This document shows positions 8,996 through 16,561 of a stretch of DNA of 64,000 nt, piece by piece (within the stretch, counting starts at the first letter, position 1; the number at the start of each line of letters is the position of its first letter). Location of the stretch: contig NZ_FMBW01000045.1 in assembly GCF_900091725.1 (NCBI RefSeq), positions 1-64,000 of the forward strand. The letters run 5' to 3'. Under the pieces are notes generated by a model. That model searched no databases and had not been told where the DNA came from. It saw only the letters and a program-made list of their open reading frames with translations. This DNA is from Streptomyces sp. DvalAA-43 (GTDB lineage Bacteria > Actinomycetota > Actinomycetes > Streptomycetales > Streptomycetaceae). The translations under genes were made by a program, and so were the position numbers.

Positions 8996-10090
8996 GTGCA
9001 TGTCGTACTCGCCGGTGGGGGGACCGCCGGCCACATCGAGCCCGCGCTTGCCCTCGCGGACGCCCTGCGCAGGCAGGACCCGACCGTAGGCATCACTGCC
9101 CTCGGCACGGAGCGCGGACTGGAGACCAGGCTCGTACCCGAGCGGGGGTACGAACTCGCCCTGATCCCGGCCGTGCCGCTGCCGCGCAAGCCCACCCCGG
9201 AACTGATCACCGTCCCGGGACGGCTGCGCGGCACCATCAAGGCCGCCGAGCAGATCCTGGAGCGCACCAAGGCGGACTGCGTCGTCGGCTTCGGCGGCTA
9301 TGTCGCCCTGCCCGGCTATCTCGCCGCCAAGCGGGCCGGGGTGCCGATCGTCGTCCACGAGGCCAACGCCCGTCCCGGCCTGGCCAACAAGATCGGTTCG
9401 CGCTACGCCCACGGCGTCGCCGTCTCCACCCCCGACAGCAAGCTGCGCGGCGCCCGCTACATCGGCATCCCGCTGCGGCGCACCATCGCCACCCTGGACC
9501 GGGCCCGGGTCCGCCCCGAGGCGCGCGCCACGTTCGGCCTCGACCCCAACCTGCCGACGCTGCTGGTCTCCGGCGGCTCGCAGGGCGCCCGGCACCTCAA
9601 CGAGGTGGTCCAGCGGGTCGCTCCGCTGCTCCAGCGCTCCGGCATCCAGATCCTGCACGTGGTCGGACCGAAGAACGAATTGCCGCGCGTCGACAACATG
9701 CCCGGGATGCCGCCCTATATCCCGGTACCGTACGTGGACCGGATGGATCTCGCGTACGCCGCGGCCGACATGATGCTCTGCCGCGCCGGCGCGATGACCG
9801 TCGCCGAACTCTCCGCCGTCGGGCTCCCGGCCGCCTACGTCCCGTTGCCCATCGGCAACGGCGAACAGCGGCTCAACGCCCAGCCGGTGGTCAACGCCGG
9901 CGGCGGCCTGCTGGTGGACGACGCGGCGCTCACCCCCGAGTGGGTGCAGGGCAACGTCCTCCCGGTGCTCGCGGATCCGCACCGGCTGTACGAGATGTCC
10001 CGCGCCGCCGCCGAGTTCGGCCGCCGGGACGCCGACGACCTGCTCGTCGGCATGGTGTACGAGGCGATCGCCGCACGCCGAGGCGCGTGA
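8996..10090 (+). CDS. murG: UDP-GlcNAc:lipid I N-acetylglucosaminyltransferase MurG
   Basis: Peripheral membrane GT28 enzyme converting lipid I to lipid II. The 364-aa protein starts at GTG 8996 with the glycine-rich LAGGGTAGHIEPAL motif. The membrane/lipid I loop HEANARPGLANK and the UDP-GlcNAc-binding segments SGGSQGARHLNE and CRAGAMTVAEL are visible. Length and motifs are standard. A 12-bp-arm hairpin lies in the 50-bp gap before ftsQ. Confidence 0.97.
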   Translation: MHVVLAGGGTAGHIEPALALADALRRQDPTVGITALGTERGLETRLVPERGYELALIPAVPLPRKPTPELITVPGRLRGTIKAAEQILERTKADCVVGFGGYVALPGYLAAKRAGVPIVVHEANARPGLANKIGSRYAHGVAVSTPDSKLRGARYIGIPLRRTIATLDRARVRPEARATFGLDPNLPTLLVSGGSQGARHLNEVVQRVAPLLQRSGIQILHVVGPKNELPRVDNMPGMPPYIPVPYVDRMDLAYAAADMMLCRAGAMTVAELSAVGLPAAYVPLPIGNGEQRLNAQPVVNAGGGLLVDDAALTPEWVQGNVLPVLADPHRLYEMSRAAAEFGRRDADDLLVGMVYEAIAARRGA

Positions 10091-10097
10091 GGCGGAC

Positions 10098-10124
10098 GGG
10101 TCCGGGGGCGGCGCCCCCGGACCC
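10098..10124 (+). repeat. Perfect GC-rich stem-loop between murG and ftsQ
   Basis: Perfect inverted repeat with 12-bp arms (GGGTCCGGGGGC and its complement) and a 3-nt loop, directly upstream of the AAGGAG site of ftsQ. There is no T-run, so complete termination is unlikely. It could stabilise upstream mRNA, attenuate distal expression, or be a dispersed GC-rich palindrome. Confidence 0.6.
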
Positions 10125-10140
10125 GGCATAAGGAGCGAGC

Positions 10141-10935
10141 GTGGCCGGACCGACGACCGCCCAGCGCGGATCAGCGCAGCAGAAGGACTCCCCGGCCCGC
10201 CCGCCGCGTCCGCGCCCCGAAGGGCGCCGACTGCCCAGCCGCAGAACGCTGATCGTGAGCGGCGTGCTCACGCTGCTGCTCGCCTCCGGCGCCGTCTGGG
10301 CGCTCTACGGCTCCTCCTGGCTCCGGGCCGAACAGGTCAGGACCACCGGTGTCGACGTACTGACACCGGCCGAGGTGGAGGCCGCCGCGGCGGTTCCGAT
10401 CGGGGTCCCGCTGATCTCCGTGGACACCGACGCCATCGCGGCCCGATTGCGCCAGAAGTTGCCTCGTATCGACTCCGTGGATGTCGTACGGTCATGGCCG
10501 CACGGAATCGGACTTAAGGTGACGGAACGACAGCCGGTCCTGCTGGTCAAAAAGGGTGCGAAGTTCATTGAAGTGGACGCGAAGGGTGTGCGTTTCGCGA
10601 CGGTGGACAAATCGCCCGGTGGTGTGCCTCTGCTGGAACTGAAACCTGATCAGTCCGCGAGTCTGCGCCGCTTCGGCAGCGCCCGGCTGGTGCGGGAAGC
10701 GGTCCGGGTCGCGGGCGAACTCCCGGGCGGCGTCGCCAAGGACACCAGGGTCGTACGGGTCACCTCGTACGACTCGATCTCCCTGGAACTCACCCGGGGG
10801 CGCACGGTGGTCTGGGGCAGCGGCGAAGGAGGGCCGGTGAAGGCGAAAGTTCTCACCGCTCTCATGAAAGCGGCTCCCAAAGCGGGACACTTCGACGTGA
10901 GTGCACCCACCGCCCCTGCCGCGTCGGGCAGTTGA
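10141..10935 (+). CDS. ftsQ: Divisome protein FtsQ (DivIB)
   Basis: Bitopic divisome protein linking early and late division proteins. GTG 10141 has AAGGAG about 7 nt upstream. In 264 aa there is a basic Pro/Arg-rich cytoplasmic tail (about 1-37), one membrane helix (about 38-58, TLIVSGVLTLLLASGAVWAL), then a POTRA domain beginning WLRAEQVRTTGVDVLTPAEV and the FtsQ domain with LPRIDSVDVVRSWPHGIGLKVTERQP. The middle of the gene uses more A/T-ending codons than its neighbours. Confidence 0.95.
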   Translation: MAGPTTAQRGSAQQKDSPARPPRPRPEGRRLPSRRTLIVSGVLTLLLASGAVWALYGSSWLRAEQVRTTGVDVLTPAEVEAAAAVPIGVPLISVDTDAIAARLRQKLPRIDSVDVVRSWPHGIGLKVTERQPVLLVKKGAKFIEVDAKGVRFATVDKSPGGVPLLELKPDQSASLRRFGSARLVREAVRVAGELPGGVAKDTRVVRVTSYDSISLELTRGRTVVWGSGEGGPVKAKVLTALMKAAPKAGHFDVSAPTAPAASGS

Positions 10936-11212
10936 CGCACATTTGGCCTGGCCAGCACCCTGGTTGGTCAGCGCTACGGGTGATCACATAGGGTGAAAAG
11001 AAAAACGGGAGGTTCGGCGTGTTCGTTGAACGTGCGCCACTTGTCGACTTAGTGTCCTGTTCGGAAGAGTCCATGAAGCAGACACACTGGTAACCCTAAA
11101 CTTCAGCGTTAGGGTTTGGGTCGGCGTTTCGGACCGCCCCAATCGGCATCCGTCGTCGCGGCGGGACTACCGCGAAGCGACGACACGTAACTCGAGGCGA
11201 GAGGCCTTCGAC
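10936..11212 (+). promoter_or_regulatory. ftsQ-ftsZ intergenic control region
   Basis: A 277-bp gap, the largest within the dcw cluster, with lower GC than its surroundings. In S. coelicolor the corresponding region carries several ftsZ promoters including a sporulation-dependent one (known); individual promoters here are not assigned. Visible structure includes an 8-bp inverted repeat at 11092-11116. The ftsZ start has a purine-rich GAGGCGAGAGG about 10 nt upstream. Confidence 0.7.
11092..11116. repeat. Inverted repeat upstream of ftsZ
   Basis: Perfect 8-bp arms, AACCCTAA at 11092-11099 and TTAGGGTT at 11109-11116, with a 9-nt spacer, about 97 bp before the ftsZ start. It is a candidate protein-binding site or leader-RNA hairpin in the ftsZ control region. 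It carries the TTAGGG string by chance and has nothing to do with telomeres. Confidence 0.55.
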
Positions 11213-12430
11213 GTGGCAGCACCGCAGAACTACCTCGCAGTCATCAAGGTCATCGGTGTCGGCGGCGGTGGTGTCAATGCCATCAACCGAATGATCGAGG
11301 TCGGTCTCAAGGGCGTCGAGTTCATCGCGATCAACACTGATGCGCAAGCCCTGTTGATGAGCGACGCCGACGTCAAGCTCGACGTCGGCCGCGAACTCAC
11401 CCGCGGCCTTGGCGCCGGCGCCAACCCGGCAGTCGGTCGCAAGGCGGCAGAGGACCACCGTGAGGAGATCGAGGAGGTCCTCAAGGGGGCCGACATGGTC
11501 TTCGTCACCGCCGGAGAAGGCGGCGGCACCGGCACCGGCGGCGCCCCCGTCGTCGCCAACATCGCGCGCTCGCTCGGCGCCCTGACGATCGGCGTGGTCA
11601 CCCGCCCGTTCACCTTCGAGGGCCGGCGGCGCGCGAACCAGGCGGAGGACGGTATCGCCGAGCTCCGCGAAGAGGTCGACACCCTCATCGTCATTCCCAA
11701 CGACCGGCTGCTGTCCATCTCGGACCGCCAGGTCAGCGTGCTCGACGCGTTCAAGTCGGCCGACCAGGTACTGCTCTCGGGCGTCCAGGGCATCACCGAC
11801 CTGATCACCACCCCGGGCCTGATCAACCTCGACTTCGCCGACGTCAAGTCGGTCATGTCCGAGGCCGGATCGGCACTCATGGGCATCGGCTCGGCCCGTG
11901 GCGACGACCGCGCGGTGGCCGCCGCGGAGATGGCGATCTCCTCGCCGCTCCTGGAGGCGTCCATCGACGGCGCCCGCGGTGTCCTGCTCTCCATCTCCGG
12001 CGGCAGCGACCTCGGTCTCTTCGAGATCAACGAGGCCGCCCAGCTGGTGAGCGAGGCGGCGCACCCCGAGGCGAACATCATCTTCGGCGCGGTCATCGAC
12101 GACGCGCTGGGCGACGAGGTGCGCGTCACCGTGATCGCCGCGGGCTTCGACGGCGGACAGCCGCCGGCCCGCCGGGAGAACGTCCTGGGCGCCAACTCCG
12201 CCAAGCGCGAGGAGCCCTCCGCGCCGGTCAGGACCCCCGAGCCCGTGCGTCAGACCGGTGGGCTGGGCTCCGTGCCCACCCGCGAGGAGCCGCCGGTCCA
12301 GGCGGAGCCCGTACCGGTGGTGAGCGAGAGCCACCTGCCGCCGGTCGTCTCGCCGCACGTCCCGCCGGCCCGTCCCGCGTACCAGGACTCCCAGGCCGAA
12401 GAGCTGGATGTCCCGGACTTCTTGAAGTGA
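11213..12430 (+). CDS. ftsZ: Cell division GTPase FtsZ
   Basis: Tubulin-like GTPase forming the Z-ring; in Streptomyces it forms sporulation ladders. The 405-aa protein has the GTPase core with the tubulin signature GGGTGTG at residues 103-109, the catalytic T7 loop NLDFADVKSVMSEAG, a Pro/Val/Glu-rich linker from about residue 320, and the conserved C-terminal tail ELDVPDFLK that binds partners such as SepF. GTG 11213 is preceded by GAGGCGAGAGG. Its stop overlaps the next gene as GTGA. Confidence 0.98.
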   Translation: MAAPQNYLAVIKVIGVGGGGVNAINRMIEVGLKGVEFIAINTDAQALLMSDADVKLDVGRELTRGLGAGANPAVGRKAAEDHREEIEEVLKGADMVFVTAGEGGGTGTGGAPVVANIARSLGALTIGVVTRPFTFEGRRRANQAEDGIAELREEVDTLIVIPNDRLLSISDRQVSVLDAFKSADQVLLSGVQGITDLITTPGLINLDFADVKSVMSEAGSALMGIGSARGDDRAVAAAEMAISSPLLEASIDGARGVLLSISGGSDLGLFEINEAAQLVSEAAHPEANIIFGAVIDDALGDEVRVTVIAAGFDGGQPPARRENVLGANSAKREEPSAPVRTPEPVRQTGGLGSVPTREEPPVQAEPVPVVSESHLPPVVSPHVPPARPAYQDSQAEELDVPDFLK

Positions 12431-13167
12431 TAGCTCAGCACGACGCACTGTCCTCGGCGGGCGGCGCCCATTTCTCCTTCACCGACAGGTGGGGCGGAGT
12501 GAGCGCCGCTCCGTACGGGGAGCTCAACCTCGGCGGCGCGGTCGGAGACGACCCCGCCGCCGTTCTGGCCAATCGCGAGCGCGCCGCCCGGGATCTAGGT
12601 CTGGACCCGGCGCGGGTCGTCTGGATGAACCAGGTGCACGGGCGGGACGTCGCGGTCGTCGACGGGCCGTGGGGAGACGCGTCGCCGGTCCCCGCGGTGG
12701 ACGCGGTGGTGACCGCCCGACGCGGGCTCCCGCTCGCCGTGCTCACCGCCGACTGCACCCCCGTACTGCTCGCCGACCCGGTCGCCGGCGTCGCGGCGGC
12801 GGCGCACGCGGGCCGTCCGGGTCTGGTCGCCGGGGTCGTCCCCGCCGTGGTCGAGGCCATGGCCGGGCTCGGCGCCGACACCTCCCGGATCGTCGCCCGT
12901 ACCGGGCCGGCGGTCTGCGGGCGGTGCTACGAGGTCCCGGCCGCCATGCGTGCCGAGGTCGCGCGGGAGGTCCCGGCCGCCTGGTCCGAGACCAGCTGGG
13001 GCACTCCGGCCGTGGACGTCACCGCCGGGGTCCATGCCCAGCTCGAAGCGCTCGGGGTCGTGGACCGGCAGGCCTCTTTGGTCTGCACCCTCGAATCGAG
13101 TGACCACTTCTCGTACCGCCGCGACCGCACCACCGGGCGGCTCGCCGGATATGTCTGGTTGGACTGA
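12427..13167 (+). CDS. pgeF: YfiH/YlmD (PgeF) family laccase-domain protein
   Basis: Family formerly called multicopper polyphenol oxidase; members act as purine nucleoside phosphorylase/adenosine deaminase or in peptidoglycan editing. The 246-aa protein starts at GTG 12427, overlapping the ftsZ stop as GTGA. Visible signatures are FSFTDRWGGVS, MNQVHGRDV, the metal-site CTPVLLAD segment, AAHAGRPGLVAGVV (the usual HAGWRG is altered to HAGRPG) and GPAVCGRCYEV. Translational coupling to ftsZ and position before ylmE are typical of Gram-positive dcw clusters. The exact substrate here is not shown by the sequence. Confidence 0.88.
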   Translation: MIAQHDALSSAGGAHFSFTDRWGGVSAAPYGELNLGGAVGDDPAAVLANRERAARDLGLDPARVVWMNQVHGRDVAVVDGPWGDASPVPAVDAVVTARRGLPLAVLTADCTPVLLADPVAGVAAAAHAGRPGLVAGVVPAVVEAMAGLGADTSRIVARTGPAVCGRCYEVPAAMRAEVAREVPAAWSETSWGTPAVDVTAGVHAQLEALGVVDRQASLVCTLESSDHFSYRRDRTTGRLAGYVWLD

Positions 13168-13173
13168 TAGGGC

Positions 13174-13893
13174 ATGACGGACCGTAAGGCTCAACTCGCC
13201 GAAAATCTGGCGCGGGTGGAGGAACGTATCGTTTCCGCCTGTGCCGCCGCCGGTCGCGCGCGGGAAGAGGTGACCCTCATCGTGGTCACCAAGACCTACC
13301 CCGCGAGTGATGTGCGGATTCTGCATGGACTGGGTGTGCGTCATGTCGCGGAGAATCGTGACCAGGACGCGGCTCCCAAGGCAGCCGAATGTGCGGATCT
13401 GTCGCTCACCTGGCACTTTGTCGGTCAATTGCAGACGAATAAGGTTCGTTCTGTGACGAGTTATGCCGATGTTGTGCAGTCGGTGGACCGGATCAGACTG
13501 GTCACGGCCCTCTCGGCGGCCGCCGTGCGCGAGGGCCGTGAACTCGGCTGCCTCATCCAGGTGGCGCTCGACGCGGAGAGCGGCGAGCGGGGCGACCGGG
13601 GCGGCGTCGCGCCGGACGGGGTCGAGGAGTTGGCCGCCGCGGTCGATTCCGCGCCGGGGCTGCGGCTCGGCGGCCTGATGACCGTCGCACCGCTCGCCGG
13701 ACCGTACGCGGGACGGCAACGGGCCGCTTTCGACCGGCTGATGGAATTCTCATCCCGCCTGCGCGGGAACCATCCTGCTGCGAACATGGTCTCCGCGGGG
13801 ATGAGCGCGGACCTCGAGGATGCGGTCGCGGCCGGAGCGACACATGTGCGCGTCGGTACGGCGGTACTCGGAGTCCGACCCGGGCTCGGGTAA
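13174..13893 (+). CDS. ylmE: YggS/YlmE family PLP-binding protein
   Basis: Pyridoxal-phosphate homeostasis protein with an alanine-racemase-like TIM barrel and no known catalytic turnover. The 239-aa protein carries the PLP lysine in LIVVTKTYPASD (about residue 37), the AENRDQDAAPKA segment and the WHFVGQLQTNKVR motif. It starts 6 nt after pgeF. The 5' half (about 13174-13500) uses visibly more A/T-ending codons than the 3' half; the protein itself looks intact. Confidence 0.92.
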   Translation: MTDRKAQLAENLARVEERIVSACAAAGRAREEVTLIVVTKTYPASDVRILHGLGVRHVAENRDQDAAPKAAECADLSLTWHFVGQLQTNKVRSVTSYADVVQSVDRIRLVTALSAAAVREGRELGCLIQVALDAESGERGDRGGVAPDGVEELAAAVDSAPGLRLGGLMTVAPLAGPYAGRQRAAFDRLMEFSSRLRGNHPAANMVSAGMSADLEDAVAAGATHVRVGTAVLGVRPGLG

Positions 13894-13959
13894 CGTCGCC
13901 AAGCAGGTCGGACCACAGCAGAAAATATGGTCATTCCCGCCTATGGCGGGCAGACCTCA

Positions 13960-13997
13960 GTGGATCGCGGGGCACTTGGTGACAGATGCCGATCCAC
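13960..13997. repeat. Inverted repeat just upstream of sepF
   Basis: GTGGATCG at 13960-13967 and CGATCCAC at 13990-13997 are perfect 8-bp arms with a 22-nt spacer. The right arm ends 8 nt before the sepF GGAGG. A leader hairpin or a protein site is possible. Confidence 0.45.
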
Positions 13998-14019
13998 CAC
14001 AGAGCGGAGGACTCGGAGC

Positions 14020-14631
14020 ATGGCCGGCGCGATGCGCAAGATGGCGGTCTACCTCGGCCTCGTGGAGGACGATGGGTACGACGGTCCGGGGTTCGACCCC
14101 GACGACGAATTCGAACCCGAGCCGGAGCCGGAGCGCGACCGGCGGCGGCACCAGCCCGCGCATCAGGTGGAGCGGGAGCGGGACGAACCGGTACGAGCGG
14201 TGCAGCCTCCCGCGCAGCGGGAGCCGGTTCAGATCCCGGCGGAAAGAGAACGACCCGCCCGGATCGCACCCGTGGCATCCATCACACCTGAACGCCCGAA
14301 CATGGAGAAGAACGCACCGGTGATCATGCCCAAGGTCGTGTCCGAGCGGGAGCCGTACCGCATCACCACGTTGCACCCTCGGACCTACAACGAGGCCCGT
14401 ACCATCGGGGAACACTTCCGTGAGGGCACTCCGGTGATCATGAATCTCACGGAGATGGACGATACGGATGCAAAGCGACTTGTCGACTTTGCCGCAGGAC
14501 TCGTCTTCGGTCTCCATGGCAGCATTGAGCGTGTGACGCAGAAGGTGTTCCTGTTGTCGCCTGCTAACGTCGATGTCACGGCGGAGGACAAGGCCCGTAT
14601 CGCTGAGGGCGGATTCTTCAACCAGAGCTGA
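14020..14631 (+). CDS. sepF: Cell division protein SepF
   Basis: Membrane-associated Z-ring anchor that bundles FtsZ via its C-terminal tail. ATG 14020 with GGAGG 9 nt upstream gives 203 aa: the membrane-binding amphipathic start MAGAMRKMAVYLGLVEDDGY, an acidic then Arg/Gln/Pro-rich linker to about residue 90, and the compact SepF core with ITTLHPRTYNEARTIGEHFREG and DFAAGLVFGLHGSIERV. The frame is open upstream to 13927, but that part has no conserved sequence. Confidence 0.94.
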   Translation: MAGAMRKMAVYLGLVEDDGYDGPGFDPDDEFEPEPEPERDRRRHQPAHQVERERDEPVRAVQPPAQREPVQIPAERERPARIAPVASITPERPNMEKNAPVIMPKVVSEREPYRITTLHPRTYNEARTIGEHFREGTPVIMNLTEMDDTDAKRLVDFAAGLVFGLHGSIERVTQKVFLLSPANVDVTAEDKARIAEGGFFNQS

Positions 14632-14652
14632 GAACACGACACCGGGAACAAC

Positions 14653-14668
14653 CCGGCCGCGAGGCCGG
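14653..14668 (+). repeat. Small hairpin between sepF and ylmG
   Basis: CCGGCC and GGCCGG pair around a GCGA (GNRA-type) tetraloop in the 70-bp sepF-ylmG gap, about 20 nt before the ylmG ribosome-binding site. It is too short for a convincing terminator. Confidence 0.35.
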
Positions 14669-14701
14669 AGCTACGAGAGCCAGGGGAGAGGGAAGCGCGA
14701 A

Positions 14702-14986
14702 ATGGGCGTCGCAGTACAGGTTGTCTATATCGCGCTGATGTGTTTCCTCATCGTGCTGATCTTCCGGCTGGTCATGGACTACGTCTTCCAGTTCGCACGT
14801 TCATGGCAGCCCGGCAAGCCGATGGTGGTCATACTTGAGGCCACCTACACTGTCACCGATCCACCGCTCAAGCTTCTGCGGCGGTTCATTCCGCCGCTGC
14901 GTCTCGGGGGCGTGGCACTCGACCTGTCCTTCTTCGTTCTGATGATCATCGTCTACATCCTGATCAGCATCGTGATCAGGCTGTGA
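14702..14986 (+). CDS. ylmG: YggT/YlmG family small membrane protein
   Basis: A 94-aa protein with two membrane helices (about 6-26, VYIALMCFLIVLIFRLVMDYV, and about 72-92, LDLSFFVLMIIVYILISIVI) separated by the family loop WQPGKPMVVILEATYTVTDP and the RRFIPPLRLG motif. YggT proteins are linked to envelope/division clusters and osmotic tolerance; the mechanism is unknown. ATG 14702 has a long purine tract GGGGAGAGGGAAG upstream. It lies between sepF and divIVA, as usual in actinobacteria. Confidence 0.92.
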   Translation: MGVAVQVVYIALMCFLIVLIFRLVMDYVFQFARSWQPGKPMVVILEATYTVTDPPLKLLRRFIPPLRLGGVALDLSFFVLMIIVYILISIVIRL

Positions 14987-15035
14987 GCGATACGGTCTTG
15001 CCGACTGCCGACGACTACGTAGAGGTGAAGAAGAG

Positions 15036-16169
15036 ATGCCGCTGACTCCTGAGGACGTGCGGAACAAGCAGTTCACGACCGTCCGCCTCCGAGAAGGCTA
15101 TGACGAGGACGAGGTCGATGCCTTCCTCGACGAGGTCGAGTCCGAGCTGACCCGCCTGCTCCGTGAGAACGAGGATCTGCGCGCGAAGCTGGCCGCTGCC
15201 ACGCGTGCCGCCGCGCAGAACCAGCAGCAGGGCATGCGCAAGCCGGAGCCGCAGGACCGGCCCGGGGCGCCTGTGCCCGCCGCCATATCGGGTCCGCCGG
15301 TCCAGCAGCAGCCGCCGCAGATGGGTCCGCCCCAGCTGCCCGGTGGTGCTCCGCAGCTGCCCGCCGGTCCCAGCGGTCACGGTCCTGGTCCCCAGGGCCC
15401 GCACGGCCCCGGTCCGCAGGGCCCGCACGGCCCCGGCCCGATGCAGGGCGGTCCCATGGGTGGCCCGATGGGCGGCCCCATGGGTGGTCACGCCCCGCAG
15501 CAGCAGATGCAGCAGATGCAGCAGCCCCCGCAGATGCAGCAGCCCGGTCAGGGCCCCGGTGGCGACAGCGCCGCCCGTGTCCTCTCGCTCGCGCAGCAGA
15601 CCGCCGACCAGGCGATCGCGGAGGCCCGTTCCGAGGCCAACAAGATCGTCGGCGAGGCGCGCAGCCGCGCCGAGGGCCTGGAGCGGGACGCGCGCGCCAA
15701 GGCGGACGCCCTGGAGCGGGACGCGCAGGAGAAGCACCGCGTGGCGATGGGCTCGCTGGAGTCGGCCCGCGCGACGCTGGAGCGCAAGGTCGAGGACCTG
15801 CGTGGCTTCGAGCGCGAGTACCGGACCCGTCTGAAGTCCTACCTGGAGAGCCAGCTGCGTCAGCTGGAGACCCAGGCGGACGACTCGCTGGCCCCGCCGC
15901 GGACCCCGGCGACCGCTTCGCTGCCGCCGTCGCCCTCGCTGGCTCCGGCCGGTGCGGGTGCGATGGGCCACGGCATGGGCGGCAACCACGGCAGCCAGCC
16001 GATGGGCGGCAACCCGTCCATGGGCGGTGGACCCTCGTACGGCGGCCAGCAGCAGATGTCGCCGGCGATGACCCAGCCGATGGCGCCGGTGCGGCCGCAG
16101 GCTCCGCAGCCGATGCAGCAGGCTCCTTCGCCGATGCGTGGGTTCCTGATCGACGAGGACGACAACTGA
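15036..16169 (+). CDS. divIVA: Polar growth organiser DivIVA (Wag31)
   Basis: Cytoplasmic membrane-curvature-binding coiled-coil protein that marks hyphal tips and recruits the growth machinery; essential in Streptomyces. The 377-aa protein has the N-terminal DivIVA domain (LTPEDVRNKQFTTVRLREGY, DEDEVDAFLDEVESELTRLL), a Pro/Gln/Gly/Met-rich linker (about 70-180), a long Ala/Arg/Glu coiled coil (about 180-285), and a Gly/Met/Gln-rich C-terminal tail ending IDEDDN. ATG 15036 is preceded by GAGGTGAAGAAGAG. The linker is repetitive at DNA level. Confidence 0.97.
   Translation: MPLTPEDVRNKQFTTVRLREGYDEDEVDAFLDEVESELTRLLRENEDLRAKLAAATRAAAQNQQQGMRKPEPQDRPGAPVPAAISGPPVQQQPPQMGPPQLPGGAPQLPAGPSGHGPGPQGPHGPGPQGPHGPGPMQGGPMGGPMGGPMGGHAPQQQMQQMQQPPQMQQPGQGPGGDSAARVLSLAQQTADQAIAEARSEANKIVGEARSRAEGLERDARAKADALERDAQEKHRVAMGSLESARATLERKVEDLRGFEREYRTRLKSYLESQLRQLETQADDSLAPPRTPATASLPPSPSLAPAGAGAMGHGMGGNHGSQPMGGNPSMGGGPSYGGQQQMSPAMTQPMAPVRPQAPQPMQQAPSPMRGFLIDEDDN
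15387..15489 (+). repeat. In-frame repeats in the divIVA linker
   Basis: Two 24-bp units at 15387-15410 and 15411-15434 encode GPQGPHGP twice with a single base difference. They are followed by about three 12-bp units encoding GGPM. Such repeats are prone to length change between strains and keep the frame. Confidence 0.7.
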
Positions 16170-16210
16170 GCCGGGTGCGCGCGTTGAGCGCGTAGCCGTC
16201 GGCAGGCTGA

Positions 16211-16250
16211 GGGCCGGGCCCCGGGGTTTCCCCGGGGCCCGGCCCTTTTT
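16211..16250 (+). terminator. Intrinsic terminator of the dcw cluster after divIVA
   Basis: Perfect 16-bp stem, GGGCCGGGCCCCGGGG at 16211-16226 and its complement at 16230-16245, with a TTT loop and a TTTTT tract at 16246-16250. It lies 41 nt after the divIVA stop. Confidence 0.93.
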
Positions 16251-16561
16251 GCTGTGCGGGTGGGGGCGGGGGCCGGTGTGGGGTGTGGGTGCTGCGCGGG
16301 GCTGTTCCCCTACCCGCCCCTTCCCGAAACTGGGGCTCTGCCCCAGAGGGGCTGGACGACGATGCCGGGAGTGGCTGGGAGGGGCGTGGGGGCGGAGGGA
16401 AGAGGACGTCGGGAGTGACTGGGAGGGGCGTGGGGTGGGGGAAGGAGACGACTGGAGGAGCTGGAAGGGGACGCCGGGGCGGGTTGCGGGAGGCTGGGGG
16501 AAACAGGAGGAGGGCCCGGTCGGAATGGTGTCCGGCCGGGCCCTCTTCTTGTTCTTTGCGG
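16251..16561. other. Convergent divIVA-ileS spacer of G-rich repeats, no gene seen
   Basis: Between two convergent genes. It contains a copy of a dispersed GC repeat (about 16291-16356) and a 27-bp repeat present twice with one mismatch, at 16366-16392 and 16410-16436 (44-bp period), with a more degenerate third stretch after. Open frames across it are low-complexity Gly/Arg/Trp and not convincing. Confidence 0.6.
16291..16356. repeat. Dispersed Streptomyces-type GC repeat, copy 1
   Basis: Contains GCTGCGCGGGGCTGTTCCCC, then CCCGCCCCTTCCCGAAAC and the mini-hairpin GGGGCTCTGCCCC. It aligns closely with the copy at 43714-43799. Similar elements are common in Streptomyces intergenic regions (from memory). 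Confidence 0.6.

Noticed and set aside
11092..11116. TTAGGG/CCCTAA resembling telomeric repeats
   Set aside because: Single dyad only; Streptomyces telomeres are long palindromic ends, not TTAGGG arrays.
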